Source: Nocardiopsis sinuspersici (GTDB lineage Bacteria; Actinomycetota; Actinomycetes; Streptosporangiales; Streptosporangiaceae). From it: a stretch of 64,000 nucleotides of DNA. Under the pieces are notes generated by a model. It was not told where the DNA came from. It made no database searches and saw only the letters and a program-made list of their open reading frames with translations. Shown here piece after piece: positions 26,766-35,420 of this stretch. A program made the position numbers and the translations under genes. Where the stretch lies: the NCBI GenBank assembly GCA_008638415.1, contig VWVT01000002.1:496001-560000 (forward strand), given 5' to 3'. Position 1 is the first letter of the stretch. Each line of letters opens with the position of its first letter.

Positions 26766-26790
26766 TGAGCGTAAGATCTTCTTATGCTCA
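26766..26790. promoter_or_regulatory. LysR operator-like palindrome over the regulator's start codon
   Basis: TGAGCGTAAGA and TCTTATGCTCA form an 11-bp inverted repeat (one mismatch) with a TCT centre. The right arm contains the ATG of the LysR gene. The position suits autorepression plus control of the divergent aminotransferase. Confidence 0.7.
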
Positions 26791-27722
26791 ATCTTCGCCG
26801 CCTCCAGATCCTCCGCGAGTTCAGCGCCCGGGGCACGATCGTGGCCACCGCGAACGCCCTGGGCTACACGCCCTCGGCGGTCTCCCAGCAGCTGGCCACG
26901 CTGGAGAGGGAGACGGGTGTGGCGCTGTTGGACCGGTCCGCCCGGGGCGCGGAGCTGACCGACGCCGGACGGCTCCTGGTGGCCCAGGCCGAGGACATCC
27001 TGGCGCTGGTGGAGGCGACCGAGTCGGTGATCGCCGAGCAGTCCGACCTCGCCCTCGGCGTGGTCACCGTCACGGCGTTCCCGACCGCCGCCGTGGCCTT
27101 CGCGCCCCTGCTCGTGCCGCGGCTGCGCCGGCACGAGGGGATGCAGCTGCTGCTGCGTCAGACCCTGCTGGCGACGGGGACCCAGCAGGTGCGCTCACGG
27201 GAGGTGGACATCGCGCTGGTCGACGACTGGGCCCGGCAGCACCCCGGGCGCGGCCCGGACATCGGGCTGCGGCACATCCACCTGATGCGCGACCCGATGG
27301 TGCTGGCGGTACCCGAGGACCATCCGCTGGCCGATCCCTCCACACCCGTGGTGCTGGAGACGCTGCTGAGCGAGTCGTGGATCGTGACGCCCGAGAGCGA
27401 GCGCTCGCGCTACGGCATGGACCGGCTCCTGGCCGAGGTGGGCGGCCTGCCCTCCTCGGCCTGGGAGTTCGAGGGGCTGGGGACGGTTCTGAGCCTGGTC
27501 TCGCGCGGGATCGGGATCGCCGCGGTCCCGGCCCTGGCGATGGCGGGAGGGCCGGCGGGACTGGTCTACCGCGGCCTGCCCCCCGCCGCGCCCGAGCGGG
27601 ACGTGTACGCGGTGGTGCGCTCGGTGACCGCGCGCCGTCCGGCGGTGCAGGTGACCCTGGCCGCCCTGCGCGACGCCGCACGGCAGGTGGGCGAGGAGAT
27701 CAGCGAGACCGCGCTCGCCTGA
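26784..27722 (+). CDS. LysR-family transcriptional regulator
   Basis: A 312-residue regulator. The N-terminal winged helix-turn-helix (residues 1-62) has RRLQILREFSARGTIVATA, GYTPSAVSQQLATLERETG and LTDAGRLLV. The rest is a periplasmic-binding-like effector domain from about residue 90 (ALGVVTVTAFPTAAVAF; LGTVLSLVSRGIGIAAVPALA). The ATG at 26784 lies inside a 25-bp palindrome and has no Shine-Dalgarno sequence, so the mRNA may be leaderless. It is divergent from the aminotransferase gene, the likely target. The effector is unknown. Confidence 0.94.
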   Translation: MLNLRRLQILREFSARGTIVATANALGYTPSAVSQQLATLERETGVALLDRSARGAELTDAGRLLVAQAEDILALVEATESVIAEQSDLALGVVTVTAFPTAAVAFAPLLVPRLRRHEGMQLLLRQTLLATGTQQVRSREVDIALVDDWARQHPGRGPDIGLRHIHLMRDPMVLAVPEDHPLADPSTPVVLETLLSESWIVTPESERSRYGMDRLLAEVGGLPSSAWEFEGLGTVLSLVSRGIGIAAVPALAMAGGPAGLVYRGLPPAAPERDVYAVVRSVTARRPAVQVTLAALRDAARQVGEEISETALA

Positions 27723-27805
27723 CCCGCGGCGGTCCTGCTCCCAGCGGCACTCCCGACCGCCGGCGGTGACGCCGGGAGCGGGATCGCCCGGCGGGTGCGG
27801 ACGAG

Positions 27806-27837
27806 GACGCGCGGCCCGCTCCTGGCGGCCGCGCGTC
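27806..27837. terminator. Stem-loop downstream of the LysR gene
   Basis: A perfect 11-bp stem (27806-27816 with 27827-27837) around a 10-nt loop lies between the convergent stops at 27722 and 27895. Confidence 0.65.
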
Positions 27838-27894
27838 GGTCGTGTCGTGTTCGGTTGTGTGACGGTCTCCGGTCGTTCGGCGCTCGCGCACCGC

Positions 27895-28224
27895 TCACCC
27901 TTGGCTTTCCCTGCGACGCGTCCGGTCGATCCGGCGGCGCAGTCTGCGACAGACATGGCGTGCCCGGTCACGGTCGTCCCGGGCGTTCCACCATCGTGCG
28001 TAGGCTTCCAGTCTCCTTCTTCGCAGTGCCTCCAGCTCAGCTTCCATCCGGTTCACCCGGTGTTCCAGGTCGATGCGCTCACGTTCGAACACCGACATGT
28101 CGCGCTCATGGAACCCCGCCTCACGTTCGGCGCTGACGAGCCGTTCGGTGAGGCCTTCGGCGGCGTTGCCGCCACGGGCGATCCAGCGTCGGCCGGACTG
28201 TGCACTGATGCCTTCGAACCACAC
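27895..28224 (-). CDS. Small charged coiled-coil protein, unrecognised
   Basis: A 109-residue product, very rich in R and E, with a predicted coiled coil from about residue 45 (FERERIDLEHRVNRMEAELE, then RRRRLEAYARWW). It matches no family I know. Support for a real gene is the amphipathic heptad pattern, its own downstream hairpin and an unusually AT-rich upstream stretch. Against it, the GTG at 28224 has no good ribosome site; an internal ATG (MSVFERERI) could be the true start. It might be a DNA-binding or structural peptide, but that is a guess. Confidence 0.5.
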   Translation of the reverse strand: MWFEGISAQSGRRWIARGGNAAEGLTERLVSAEREAGFHERDMSVFERERIDLEHRVNRMEAELEALRRRRLEAYARWWNARDDRDRARHVCRRLRRRIDRTRRRESQG

Positions 28225-28635
28225 AACATCTGGTGTTTCCCGCAGCGGGACAACATCACAGGTCGCTACGCAAAGAATACGGAAAGTGGCAAAGGTAGCA
28301 AATGCCTATAAACAGCACATTCCAGACATAACAAGGGGGCGGTGACCCGCCGCGGAACGCCCCCGCGGCGACCCCCGCCCCACGGCACACGGGGCGCACA
28401 CAGGGCTTTCCCGAGGCACCGGCCGCATCCGGCGGCCGGGGCGACCCGGGTATCCGTCGCCTCATGCCACGGTCAACACGCCACCGTGCCCGGGAGGCGA
28501 CAGGATCCCCATCCGTCACCCGGCACGTTCGGGCATCCGGCCCCGCGCCCGCGGCCCCCGGCTCCTCCCCGGCACCGGACCCGGCCCCCTCCCGGAGCGT
28601 CCCGGGCCTTCCCGCCCCGGCCCCGCGCCCTCGGG
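28225..28635. other. 411-base intergenic region with an AT-rich island
   Basis: Bases 28255-28330 are strikingly AT-rich for this genome and probably hold the minus-strand promoter of the small coiled-coil gene. The rest is GC- and proline-codon-rich spacer upstream of nothing on the plus strand. No gene is called. Confidence 0.5.
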
Positions 28636-29880
28636 TCACACCGCGACCGCCCTCTCGGCGACCGCCCTCTCGACCCACAGCGGCACCGGTGGTGCTCCCC
28701 GCAGCCGCCTGTAGGTGTCCTCGAACCGCTCCAGCGACCGCCGGTGGTCGTGCCGCAGCGCGATCTCCCGGCTGGCGGCGCCCATGGCGAGCCGGTCCCT
28801 CTCCGGACCGAGCACGGTGAGCAGCCGGTCCGCCAGGCGCGCGTCGTCTCCGGGCGGGAAGAGGAACCCGTTGCGCCCCTCCTCCACCAGGTGCGGCAGC
28901 GCCATCGCGTCGGCGGCCACCACCGGCAGACCGGTGGACATCGCCTCAAGGGTGGCGATGCTCTGTAGCTCGGCCACGCCGGCGATGGCGAAGGCGTCCC
29001 CCGCCGCGTACACCAGCGGCAGGTCCTCGTCGGGCACGAACCCCAGGAAGAACACCCGGTCGGCCACCCCCAGCTCCGCCGCCAGCGCGCGCAGCTCCTC
29101 CTCGCGCTGACCGGTCCCCGCCAGGGCCAGCTGGGCGTCCCGCTCCGGCACGATCCTGGCCAGCGCCCGGATCGTGTCGACGATCCGCTTCTCCTCGTCC
29201 AGCCGTCCCACGAACACGATCGTGTCCCGGTCGGGCAGGCCGAACCTCCGGCGCGCCGCCGCCCGGTCCCCGGCCCGGGGACGGAACCGCTCCAGGTCGA
29301 TCCCGCACGAGATGTCCTCGACCGTACGGGCGAACCCCTTCTCCCGCAGCAGCCGTGCCGCGCGCGGCGTCGGCGTGGTCACGTAGTCGGCCTCGCCGGC
29401 CACCCGGATCATGTCCCTCCAGGCCAGTGTCCCCGCCGCCTCCCGCATCGGAGCGGGCACCCGTGCGTGCGCGTACAGGTTGTCCGGCATGAAGTGGTTG
29501 GTCAGCACCACCGGGATACCTGCCGCCCGGCCCTTGCGCAGCGCCGCCCGGCTGACCGGGAAGTGGCTCTGCGCGTGTACGACGTCCGGGTCCATCCGCT
29601 GCACGATCCTGGCGAGGTGCCCGCCCAGCCCCAGCGGGAGGGCGGCGCGCATGCTGGGCTGGAAGGGTATGGGGGCCGAGGGCATCCGGTGCTCGGTCAC
29701 CTCGCCGTTGACCGTCACGTACGGCTCGCCCCGCTCGGAGGGGCACACCACGTGGACGCGGTGCCCCCGCCGCGCCAGCCCCTCGGCCAGGCGGTGGGTG
29801 AAGTATCCGGCACCGTTGACGTCGGGCGGGTAGGTGTCGGTGGCGATCAGGACGCGCAGCGGACGGTCGAACTGAGCCAT
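28636..29880 (-). CDS. GT4 glycosyltransferase
   Basis: A 414-residue GT-B enzyme. Its N-terminus VLIATDTYPPDVNGAGYFTHR and HVVCPSERG, the central IVFVGRLDEEKRIVDTI, and the E-x7-E site in AELQSIATLEAMSTGLPVV are family hallmarks. It is related to, but clearly distinct from, the enzyme at 24079. ATG 29880 follows AAGGAG with ideal spacing. A DMT-type permease gene ends 16 bases upstream, so the two are co-transcribed. Possible role: mannosyl- or glucosyl-transfer to a lipid or cell-wall glycan; substrate unknown. Confidence 0.9.
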   Translation of the reverse strand: MAQFDRPLRVLIATDTYPPDVNGAGYFTHRLAEGLARRGHRVHVVCPSERGEPYVTVNGEVTEHRMPSAPIPFQPSMRAALPLGLGGHLARIVQRMDPDVVHAQSHFPVSRAALRKGRAAGIPVVLTNHFMPDNLYAHARVPAPMREAAGTLAWRDMIRVAGEADYVTTPTPRAARLLREKGFARTVEDISCGIDLERFRPRAGDRAAARRRFGLPDRDTIVFVGRLDEEKRIVDTIRALARIVPERDAQLALAGTGQREEELRALAAELGVADRVFFLGFVPDEDLPLVYAAGDAFAIAGVAELQSIATLEAMSTGLPVVAADAMALPHLVEEGRNGFLFPPGDDARLADRLLTVLGPERDRLAMGAASREIALRHDHRRSLERFEDTYRRLRGAPPVPLWVERAVAERAVAV

Positions 29881-29896
29881 GGTGGAACTCCTTCGT

Positions 29897-30793
29897 TCAA
29901 CGTGTGGGGGCATTGGGGCTGGTTCCGGTGGACCCGGGGCCCCGCGGGGCCTCGGGGTTGCGGTGGCGCACCTGCGCCAGCGCGATGGTCCCGGCGACCG
30001 CCAGGACCGTGAAGGCCAGCGCGCCAAGCTGGGCGGGCAGGGTCCTCGGCGCACCCTCCCCGAGGAGCAGTGCCCCGATGGCCACGCCGACCACCGGGTC
30101 GGTGATCAGGAGGGTCGCGTAGGCGGCCGAGAAGTGCCCGGTCCGGTAGGCGTTCTGCATCAGCAGGGCGCCGAAGACCCCGGTCACCAGGGCGAGCGGG
30201 GTCAGCCAGCCGATGACGCTGGTCCAGTCCGTGTGGGCGTTGGCGGTGATGACCCGCGCCAGCCCCGACGTGGTGCCCATGGCCGCCCCGCCCGCCAGGG
30301 CGAGCAGGATGGCCCGGGCCGAGCTGTTCATCCAGTGCGCGGTGACGTGGACGAGGACCCCGGCGCCGAGGGCGGTCCCGGTGAGGACCAGCGCCACGCC
30401 CGTGGTCATGGTGGGGGTCTCGGCCGCGTGCGGGAACAGTGAGAGCACTCCGACGAGGCCCGCCATGACGGCGGTCCCGGCGATGATCTGGGAGGGGCCG
30501 ACCCGTCGGCCGTTGAACACGGCCGACAGCACGATGGCGAAGAGCAGGCCCGTCACACCGATCGGCTGGATGATGGTCAGCGGAGCGCTGCTGAGGGCGG
30601 CCAGGTGCAGGAGCGACCCCAGGACCGCCGCGGCGCTGCCGACCATCCAGCGGGGCTGGCGGAGCAGGTGCAGCAGGAAGCCCCCACGCGCCACCTGGTG
30701 GCCCGGGGCACGGATGGCGTCGCGTTCCTGGAGAGCGGAGCCGAGCGCCAGGGTGAACGCCCCCGCCACGGCGATCAGGACCGGCAGCAGCAT
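29897..30793 (-). CDS. DMT-superfamily (EamA-like) permease
   Basis: A 298-residue membrane protein with about nine to ten hydrophobic segments and the two-fold repeat of drug/metabolite transporters. Visible pieces are LIAVAGAFTLALGSALQER, SSAPLTIIQPIGVTGLLFAI and AYATLLITDPVVGVAIGALLLGE. I start at ATG 30793, where family similarity begins; the in-frame GTG at 30802 is possible, and GGGGAGG lies about 30 bases upstream. It is co-transcribed with the GT4 gene. It might export a small molecule or move a lipid/sugar carrier, but no substrate can be given. Confidence 0.85.
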   Translation of the reverse strand: MLLPVLIAVAGAFTLALGSALQERDAIRAPGHQVARGGFLLHLLRQPRWMVGSAAAVLGSLLHLAALSSAPLTIIQPIGVTGLLFAIVLSAVFNGRRVGPSQIIAGTAVMAGLVGVLSLFPHAAETPTMTTGVALVLTGTALGAGVLVHVTAHWMNSSARAILLALAGGAAMGTTSGLARVITANAHTDWTSVIGWLTPLALVTGVFGALLMQNAYRTGHFSAAYATLLITDPVVGVAIGALLLGEGAPRTLPAQLGALAFTVLAVAGTIALAQVRHRNPEAPRGPGSTGTSPNAPTR

Positions 30794-31159
30794 CAGCGCC
30801 ACCGCCCCGTGGACCCCCGGGGCCTCCCCCGCATCCTCTGCACCGTGTCCTCCGACGCTCGATTCCGGTCCGCGCGCACCCGGCCGCGGATTTGGCCACA
30901 ACGGTACGGACGGGCACCGTGCCGCGGCGATAACGACAGCCCCCGTCCGGAGGTGGTGCTCACCCCACCCCGTTCCGGGGCCGACCACCGCCGCTCTCCC
31001 TCGCCTCCCCGAGGGAGCGGATTTGTAACACGCGCCCGCGGCGGCGCCCGCCGACGTGAGCGGACCAGGGCGGAAGCGGACAGGGGGCCGCCCCGATCCG
31101 GACGGGCCGAAGGCCTCCGGGGGTGTGCCTCCGTGAGAGCTCATGACACTATGTCCGGT
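30794..31159. other. Divergent spacer upstream of the GH20 gene
   Basis: No gene is seen. The region carries promoters for the DMT-GT4 operon on the left and the hexosaminidase on the right, with short GC inverted repeats around 30900-30935 that I could not assign. Confidence 0.4.
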
Positions 31160-31175
31160 ATTGGTCTAGACCGGA
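31160..31175 (+). promoter_or_regulatory. DasR-responsive element (dre) before the hexosaminidase gene
   Basis: ATTGGTCTAGACCGGA matches the Streptomyces dre consensus ACTGGTCTAGACCAGT at 13 of 16 positions, including the whole TGGTCTAGACC core. It sits 15 bases before the GTG start and abuts the ribosome site. DasR, the GlcNAc-responsive GntR repressor, controls chitin and GlcNAc use, so regulation of this gene is expected. Confidence 0.9.
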
Positions 31176-31190
31176 TAGGAGCGGTTCCCC

Positions 31191-32783
31191 GTGCTTGACA
31201 CCTCCCCCTTCCCCAGCCGTCCCGTCATTCCCCGTCCCGCCACGGCGGTCGGGGGCGACACCGAGGGACTCACCCTCACGTCGTCGACCAGGGTCTCCGC
31301 CGACCCCGAAGCCCGGGGCACGCTCACGTGGATCCAGCGTGAACTCGGGGCGGCGACCGGGCTGTCCCTGGCCACCGGTGAGGAGGCCAGCGCCCAGATC
31401 CGGCTGAGCGTGGACGCCGACGCGGGCCTGGGCCGCGAGGGCTACCGGCTGATCGTGGACGGCGAGGGCGCCATCATCGTCGGCAACGACCCCGCCGGGG
31501 TGTTCTACGGTGCGCAGACCCTCCGCCAACTGCTTCCCGCCGACGCCTACCGCGACGCCCCGCTGGGCGGCGCCGCGTGGTCCCTGCCCGCGGTGAGCGT
31601 CACCGACGCGCCGCGCTTTCGCTGGCGGGGCGTGATGCTGGACGTGGCCCGCCACTTCGTTCCCAAGCGCGAGGTGCTGCGGTTCATCGACCTGATGGCC
31701 ATGCACAAGCTCAACGTGCTGCACCTGCACCTGACCGACGACCAGGGATGGCGCGTGGAGATCCGCCGCTACCCGAAGCTGACCGAGGACGCCTCCTGGC
31801 GGTCCGAGAGCCAACTGGGCGCCGGCAGGCCGCCCGTGTTCGACAACCGACCGCACGGCGGCTTCTTCACCCAGGACGACATCCGCGAGATCGTCGCCTA
31901 CGCCGACGCCCGGCACGTGGCGGTCGTCCCCGAGATCGACGTGCCCGGCCACTCCCAGGCCGCCATCCACGCCTACCCCGAGCTGGGCGAGAGCGGACGG
32001 ATCCCGGTGGGGACCCAGTGGGGCATCTTCGAGGAGGTGCTCGCGGTGACCGACGAGGTCCTGGAGTTCTACCGCAACGTCTTCGACGAGCTGATGGAGC
32101 TGTTCCCGAGCACCTACGTCCACGTGGGCGGCGACGAGTGCCCCAAGGAGCAGTGGAGGGCGAGCGAGTCCGCGCAGAGGCGGATCAAGGAGGAGGGGCT
32201 GGCCGACGAGGACGAGCTGCAGAGCTGGTTCATCCGTCAACTGGACGAGCACCTGGCCTCGCGCGGGCGCCGCCTGGTGGGCTGGGACGAGATCCTGGAG
32301 GGGGGAGTCGCGCCCGGGGCGACCGTGATGTCGTGGCGCGGCGAGGAGGGCGGTGTCGCCGCCGCCCGCGCCGGACACGACGTGGTCATGAGCCCCACCC
32401 GCACCTCCTACCTGGACTACAGGCAGTCGGACTCCCACGACGAGCCGGTCAAGGTGGGCACACTGCTGCGGACCGAGGACGTCTACCTGGCCGAGCCGGT
32501 GCCCTCCGGCCTCACCGAGGAGGAGGCCCGGCACGTCCTGGGCGCGCAGGTGAACGTGTGGACCGAGCACATCGACACGCCGCGCAGGCTGGACTACATG
32601 GTCTTCCCGAGGCTGTCGGCGTTCGCCGAGCAGGTGTGGTCCGCCGGAGAGCGCGACTACGCCGAGTTCGAGCCGCGGCTGAGGCGGCACCTGGAGCGGC
32701 TCGACGCGGCCGGGGTGGAGTACCGCCCGCTGGAGGGGCCGCGCCCGTGGCACACCCGTCCGGGCGTCGTGGGCTGGGGCTGA
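31191..32783 (+). CDS. Beta-N-acetylhexosaminidase (GH20)
   Basis: A 530-residue glycoside hydrolase that removes terminal GlcNAc/GalNAc. The GH20b-like N-terminal domain (to about residue 140) is followed by the catalytic barrel: WRGVMLDVARHFVP, LHLHLTDDQGWR, EIDVPGHSQAA and the catalytic Asp-Glu in HVGGDECPKEQW, then WDEILEGG and the late NVWTEH. No signal peptide is evident, so it may act inside on imported chito-oligomers or be exported otherwise. GTG 31191 has AGGAG nine bases upstream. A dre operator precedes it, tying it to the GlcNAc/chitin regulon. Confidence 0.95.
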   Translation: MLDTSPFPSRPVIPRPATAVGGDTEGLTLTSSTRVSADPEARGTLTWIQRELGAATGLSLATGEEASAQIRLSVDADAGLGREGYRLIVDGEGAIIVGNDPAGVFYGAQTLRQLLPADAYRDAPLGGAAWSLPAVSVTDAPRFRWRGVMLDVARHFVPKREVLRFIDLMAMHKLNVLHLHLTDDQGWRVEIRRYPKLTEDASWRSESQLGAGRPPVFDNRPHGGFFTQDDIREIVAYADARHVAVVPEIDVPGHSQAAIHAYPELGESGRIPVGTQWGIFEEVLAVTDEVLEFYRNVFDELMELFPSTYVHVGGDECPKEQWRASESAQRRIKEEGLADEDELQSWFIRQLDEHLASRGRRLVGWDEILEGGVAPGATVMSWRGEEGGVAAARAGHDVVMSPTRTSYLDYRQSDSHDEPVKVGTLLRTEDVYLAEPVPSGLTEEEARHVLGAQVNVWTEHIDTPRRLDYMVFPRLSAFAEQVWSAGERDYAEFEPRLRRHLERLDAAGVEYRPLEGPRPWHTRPGVVGWG

Positions 32784-32809
32784 GGCCCCCGGAGCGGGAG
32801 CGGCCTCAG
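32780..32809. terminator. Hairpin whose arms contain both convergent stop codons
   Basis: CTGAGGCC (32780-32787) pairs with GGCCTCAG (32802-32809) around a 14-nt loop. The stop of the hexosaminidase gene lies in the left arm and that of the lyase gene in the right arm. The small hairpin may be the shared terminator. Confidence 0.5.
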
Positions 32810-34047
32810 AAGTAGGTGGCCACCGCGTCCACCACGGTGTCCCGGTCGTCCACCACCGGGATGACCCTCCAGCGGTCGAACGCCGTGCACGGATGCGAGA
32901 TCCCGAAGGAGACCAGGTCGCCGGGGCCGACCTCCAGCCCCGGCGGCACGCTCAGGTAGGCGTGGTGGTCGTTGAGGTCGGTCACCTCCAGGCCCCGTGC
33001 CGCCACGGTGCTCCCGTCCGCGCGACGGATCCGTCGCGGGACCGGGAACCCCTGGTCGTGATTGGCCTCACGGCGGCCCAGGCCGGCGATCGCCAGGCCT
33101 TCCTCGGGGACGGAGGTGACCTGCGCCCACAGCTCCAGGGCCCCGGACAGGGCCCCGGGCCCCTCCGGCAGGCGGCGGTAGGGGGTCGTGCGCCGGTACA
33201 GGCCGTCGTCGTGGGCCACGTAGGCGCCGCTGCGCAGGATCGGGACGACGTCCCCGCGGCCGCCGACCTCCTCGGCGACCAGGTCGAACCACGCGCTGCC
33301 GCCCACCGACAGCACCGGCCGGTCCACCCCGCACCCGGCGGCCAGGGCCTCGGCGTCCCCCAGCAGCTCGCGCAGGAATCCGCGGACGGCGTCGGCCCCG
33401 CCGAGCGGACCCTCGTAGCCCGCGACCCCGGCCGGTTCCAGGCCGGGCGCTTCGGCCACGGCACGGGCCACCGCGAGCACCTGTTCACGGGTGCGGCAGC
33501 CGGTGCGCCCGCCGGGGACCCCGCGTTCGACCATCACCCGCAGGGGGCGGCCGCCGGGCCGGCCGGTCGCGGCGCGCGCCGCGACCGCGACCCCCTCGGC
33601 GGAGTCGGCGTAGAACAGGAACTCGAAGTCGGGGTCCCGGTCGAGCTCGGCGACCGCCCAGCTCAGTACCCGGCCGTCCAGCAGCTCGTTGGCGAGCAGG
33701 ATCCGGCGCACGCCGAACCGGCGAAAGTCCAGGACCTGGTTGGCGGTGGCGGCGGTGACACCCCAGGCGCCCGCGTCCAGCTGGCGCTGGATGAGGGCCG
33801 GGGCCATGGAGGTCTTGCCGTGGGGGGCGAACAGCAGGCGGTGGCGCCCGGTGAACTCGGAGAGCGCGGCGATGTTGCGCTCCAGGGCGGAGGCCCGAAG
33901 CACCATCAGCGGCCAGGTGAACGGACCGGTGAACAGGTGGTCGCGGCGGGCCGCGAACTCCTCCAGGGTGATCGGTTCGTCCGTCCACCACAGGCCCTTG
34001 GTGCGCCAGTCGACGTGCTCTCGGGGGACGGTCAGCCGGTCGCTCAC
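32806..34047 (-). CDS. D-threonine aldolase / D-serine dehydratase-like PLP protein
   Basis: A 413-residue fold-type III PLP enzyme of the family often annotated 'amino acid deaminase'. The PLP lysine is in LLFAPHGKTSMAP near residue 75. The zinc-type His and Cys of D-serine dehydratases appear in SFGISHPCTAFDRW near the C-terminus, and YEG and SVGGSAWFDL blocks lie between. GTG 34047 follows AGGAGG at 10 bases. Two dre-like sites lie upstream, so with the neighbouring hexosaminidase it may belong to a GlcNAc/cell-wall-recycling regulon. D-amino-acid breakdown fits peptidoglycan turnover, but the substrate is unproven. Confidence 0.85.
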   Translation of the reverse strand: MSDRLTVPREHVDWRTKGLWWTDEPITLEEFAARRDHLFTGPFTWPLMVLRASALERNIAALSEFTGRHRLLFAPHGKTSMAPALIQRQLDAGAWGVTAATANQVLDFRRFGVRRILLANELLDGRVLSWAVAELDRDPDFEFLFYADSAEGVAVAARAATGRPGGRPLRVMVERGVPGGRTGCRTREQVLAVARAVAEAPGLEPAGVAGYEGPLGGADAVRGFLRELLGDAEALAAGCGVDRPVLSVGGSAWFDLVAEEVGGRGDVVPILRSGAYVAHDDGLYRRTTPYRRLPEGPGALSGALELWAQVTSVPEEGLAIAGLGRREANHDQGFPVPRRIRRADGSTVAARGLEVTDLNDHHAYLSVPPGLEVGPGDLVSFGISHPCTAFDRWRVIPVVDDRDTVVDAVATYF

Positions 34048-34123
34048 GTGGGGTACGCCTCCTGTGTGCCCGCGGCCCCGCCCGGGAGTGCCTGCTCGGC
34101 GTCCTCCCGGGGCGGGGCCCCAA

Positions 34124-34161
34124 TGTGGTCCGGACCGATCATCCCACCGGTACGGACCAGT
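34124..34161 (-). promoter_or_regulatory. Two dre-like half-palindromes upstream of the D-amino-acid lyase gene
   Basis: 34124-34139 has the TGGTC..GACC core with a CG centre (10 of 16 to the dre consensus). 34146-34161 matches 12 of 16 and ends in GGACCAGT. They lie about 77 and 99 bases before the GTG at 34047. They are weaker than the site at 31160. Confidence 0.45.
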
Positions 34162-34201
34162 GGCCAGAGCGCGGTCGGTGGCGGAGGCGGCCGGAGCGCC
34201 G

Positions 34202-35167
34202 TCAGCGGAACAGGGACAGGGGCGGCTTGACGATCCTGACGGTGGGCCGGGACTCCTCGCGTTGGGCGGCGACGGCCTTCAGCCCGATCTCGGGGAAGTC
34301 GGTGATGAACCCGTCGACCCGCCACTTGAGGACCGCGTCCATACGGGACCGTTCGTTGATGGTGTAGGGCATGATCTCCAGCCCCGCGTCGTGCACCCGC
34401 TCGACGTAGGCGGAGTCGATGGTGGTGTGGTTGGGGTTGATCATCTGCGCCCAGGTGAAATCCGGGATCCGGCTCTCGGGGACCCGGCCGAGCAGGGCGT
34501 GCGGCACGGACGGCATCAGTTCCTTGGACCGGCGCACCGACTCCCAGTCGAAGCTCTGCACGACGAGGCGCGGGGTCCCCCGGGAGGACCCGTCCTTCAG
34601 CCAGCCGTCGCGTCCGCCGAACTCGGCGGCGATCTCCTTCTCCACGCCGGGGTAGAGCTCGGGTGACTTGACCTCCAGGAAGAGGTCGAGGTCCAGCTTC
34701 TCCATCCGGTCGAGCGCCTCCGCGAAGGTGGGGACCTCCTCGCCCTCGAAGGAGGAGTCGAACCACGATCCGGCGTCGAGCTCGCGGATCTCCGCCATGG
34801 TGAAGTCGCCGACGTTGTAGGGGCTGCGGTCGGGGAAGACGTCCTCGACGTCGGTGGTGCGCTCCAGGGTGGTGTCGTGGACCAGGACGAGGACACCGTC
34901 CCGCGTGCGCTGGACGTCGACCTCGACGGCCTCGGCTCCGAGTTCGTGTGCCGTGTCGAGGGCGACCAGGGTGTTCTCGGGCGCGTGGCCGGACGCTCCC
35001 CTGTGGGCGACCACCGTCGGTGACCGCTTCGAGGGCGCGTACTCGATGGACACGGGTCTCTCGCGGCGCGGCTCCGAGGACTCGGAGGCCTCTGCTGCGG
35101 ACGCTGCGCTCGCGCTGGTGGCGATGATGAACGATACGGCTGCGACGACGATCCCGATGCGCTGCAC
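34202..35167 (-). CDS. Secreted glycerophosphodiester phosphodiesterase
   Basis: A 321-residue enzyme that releases glycerol-3-phosphate from glycerophosphodiesters. A signal peptide spans residues 1-26 (IGIVVAAVSFIIATSASAASA). The GDPD TIM barrel shows VVAHRGASGHAPENTLVALD, the ligand pair in AVEVDVQRTRDGVLVLVHD, then LFLEVKSPE and GFITDFPE. GTG 35167 has GGGAGG four bases before and places the signal peptide at the very start. A PHO-box-like direct repeat lies about 55 bases upstream, matching the known Pho control of secreted GlpQ enzymes in Streptomyces. Confidence 0.95.
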   Translation of the reverse strand: MQRIGIVVAAVSFIIATSASAASAAEASESSEPRRERPVSIEYAPSKRSPTVVAHRGASGHAPENTLVALDTAHELGAEAVEVDVQRTRDGVLVLVHDTTLERTTDVEDVFPDRSPYNVGDFTMAEIRELDAGSWFDSSFEGEEVPTFAEALDRMEKLDLDLFLEVKSPELYPGVEKEIAAEFGGRDGWLKDGSSRGTPRLVVQSFDWESVRRSKELMPSVPHALLGRVPESRIPDFTWAQMINPNHTTIDSAYVERVHDAGLEIMPYTINERSRMDAVLKWRVDGFITDFPEIGLKAVAAQREESRPTVRIVKPPLSLFR

Positions 35168-35221
35168 CGGACCTCCCAAGTGCGCGTGAACTGGGCGACT
35201 GCCCCCAGACTGAGTGCGTAT

Positions 35222-35239
35222 GGTGACCACCCGGTTACC
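35222..35239 (-). promoter_or_regulatory. PHO-box-like direct repeat upstream of the GDPD gene
   Basis: Read on the minus strand, GGTAACC and GGTCACC are spaced exactly 11 bases apart. This is the period of the PhoP direct-repeat unit (consensus GTTCACC) of Streptomyces. A third, weaker GTTCACG lies nearer the gene (about 35187-35193). Confidence 0.6.
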
Positions 35240-35420
35240 ACGCGCGGAGCGGCCGGTGATCCGCCGCCCATCATCTGGTGGGTACTGCACTAGTTCGACG
35301 AAATTCTCACTTAATGCATCCATTTGGTCACTTCATGTGCGTTCCTTGACTCCGCAGCCTCTTGTTGATTACGGAGAGCCTGCGACCATCACTAGGAGTA
35401 GTCGATGGGAAGGAAGTCTC

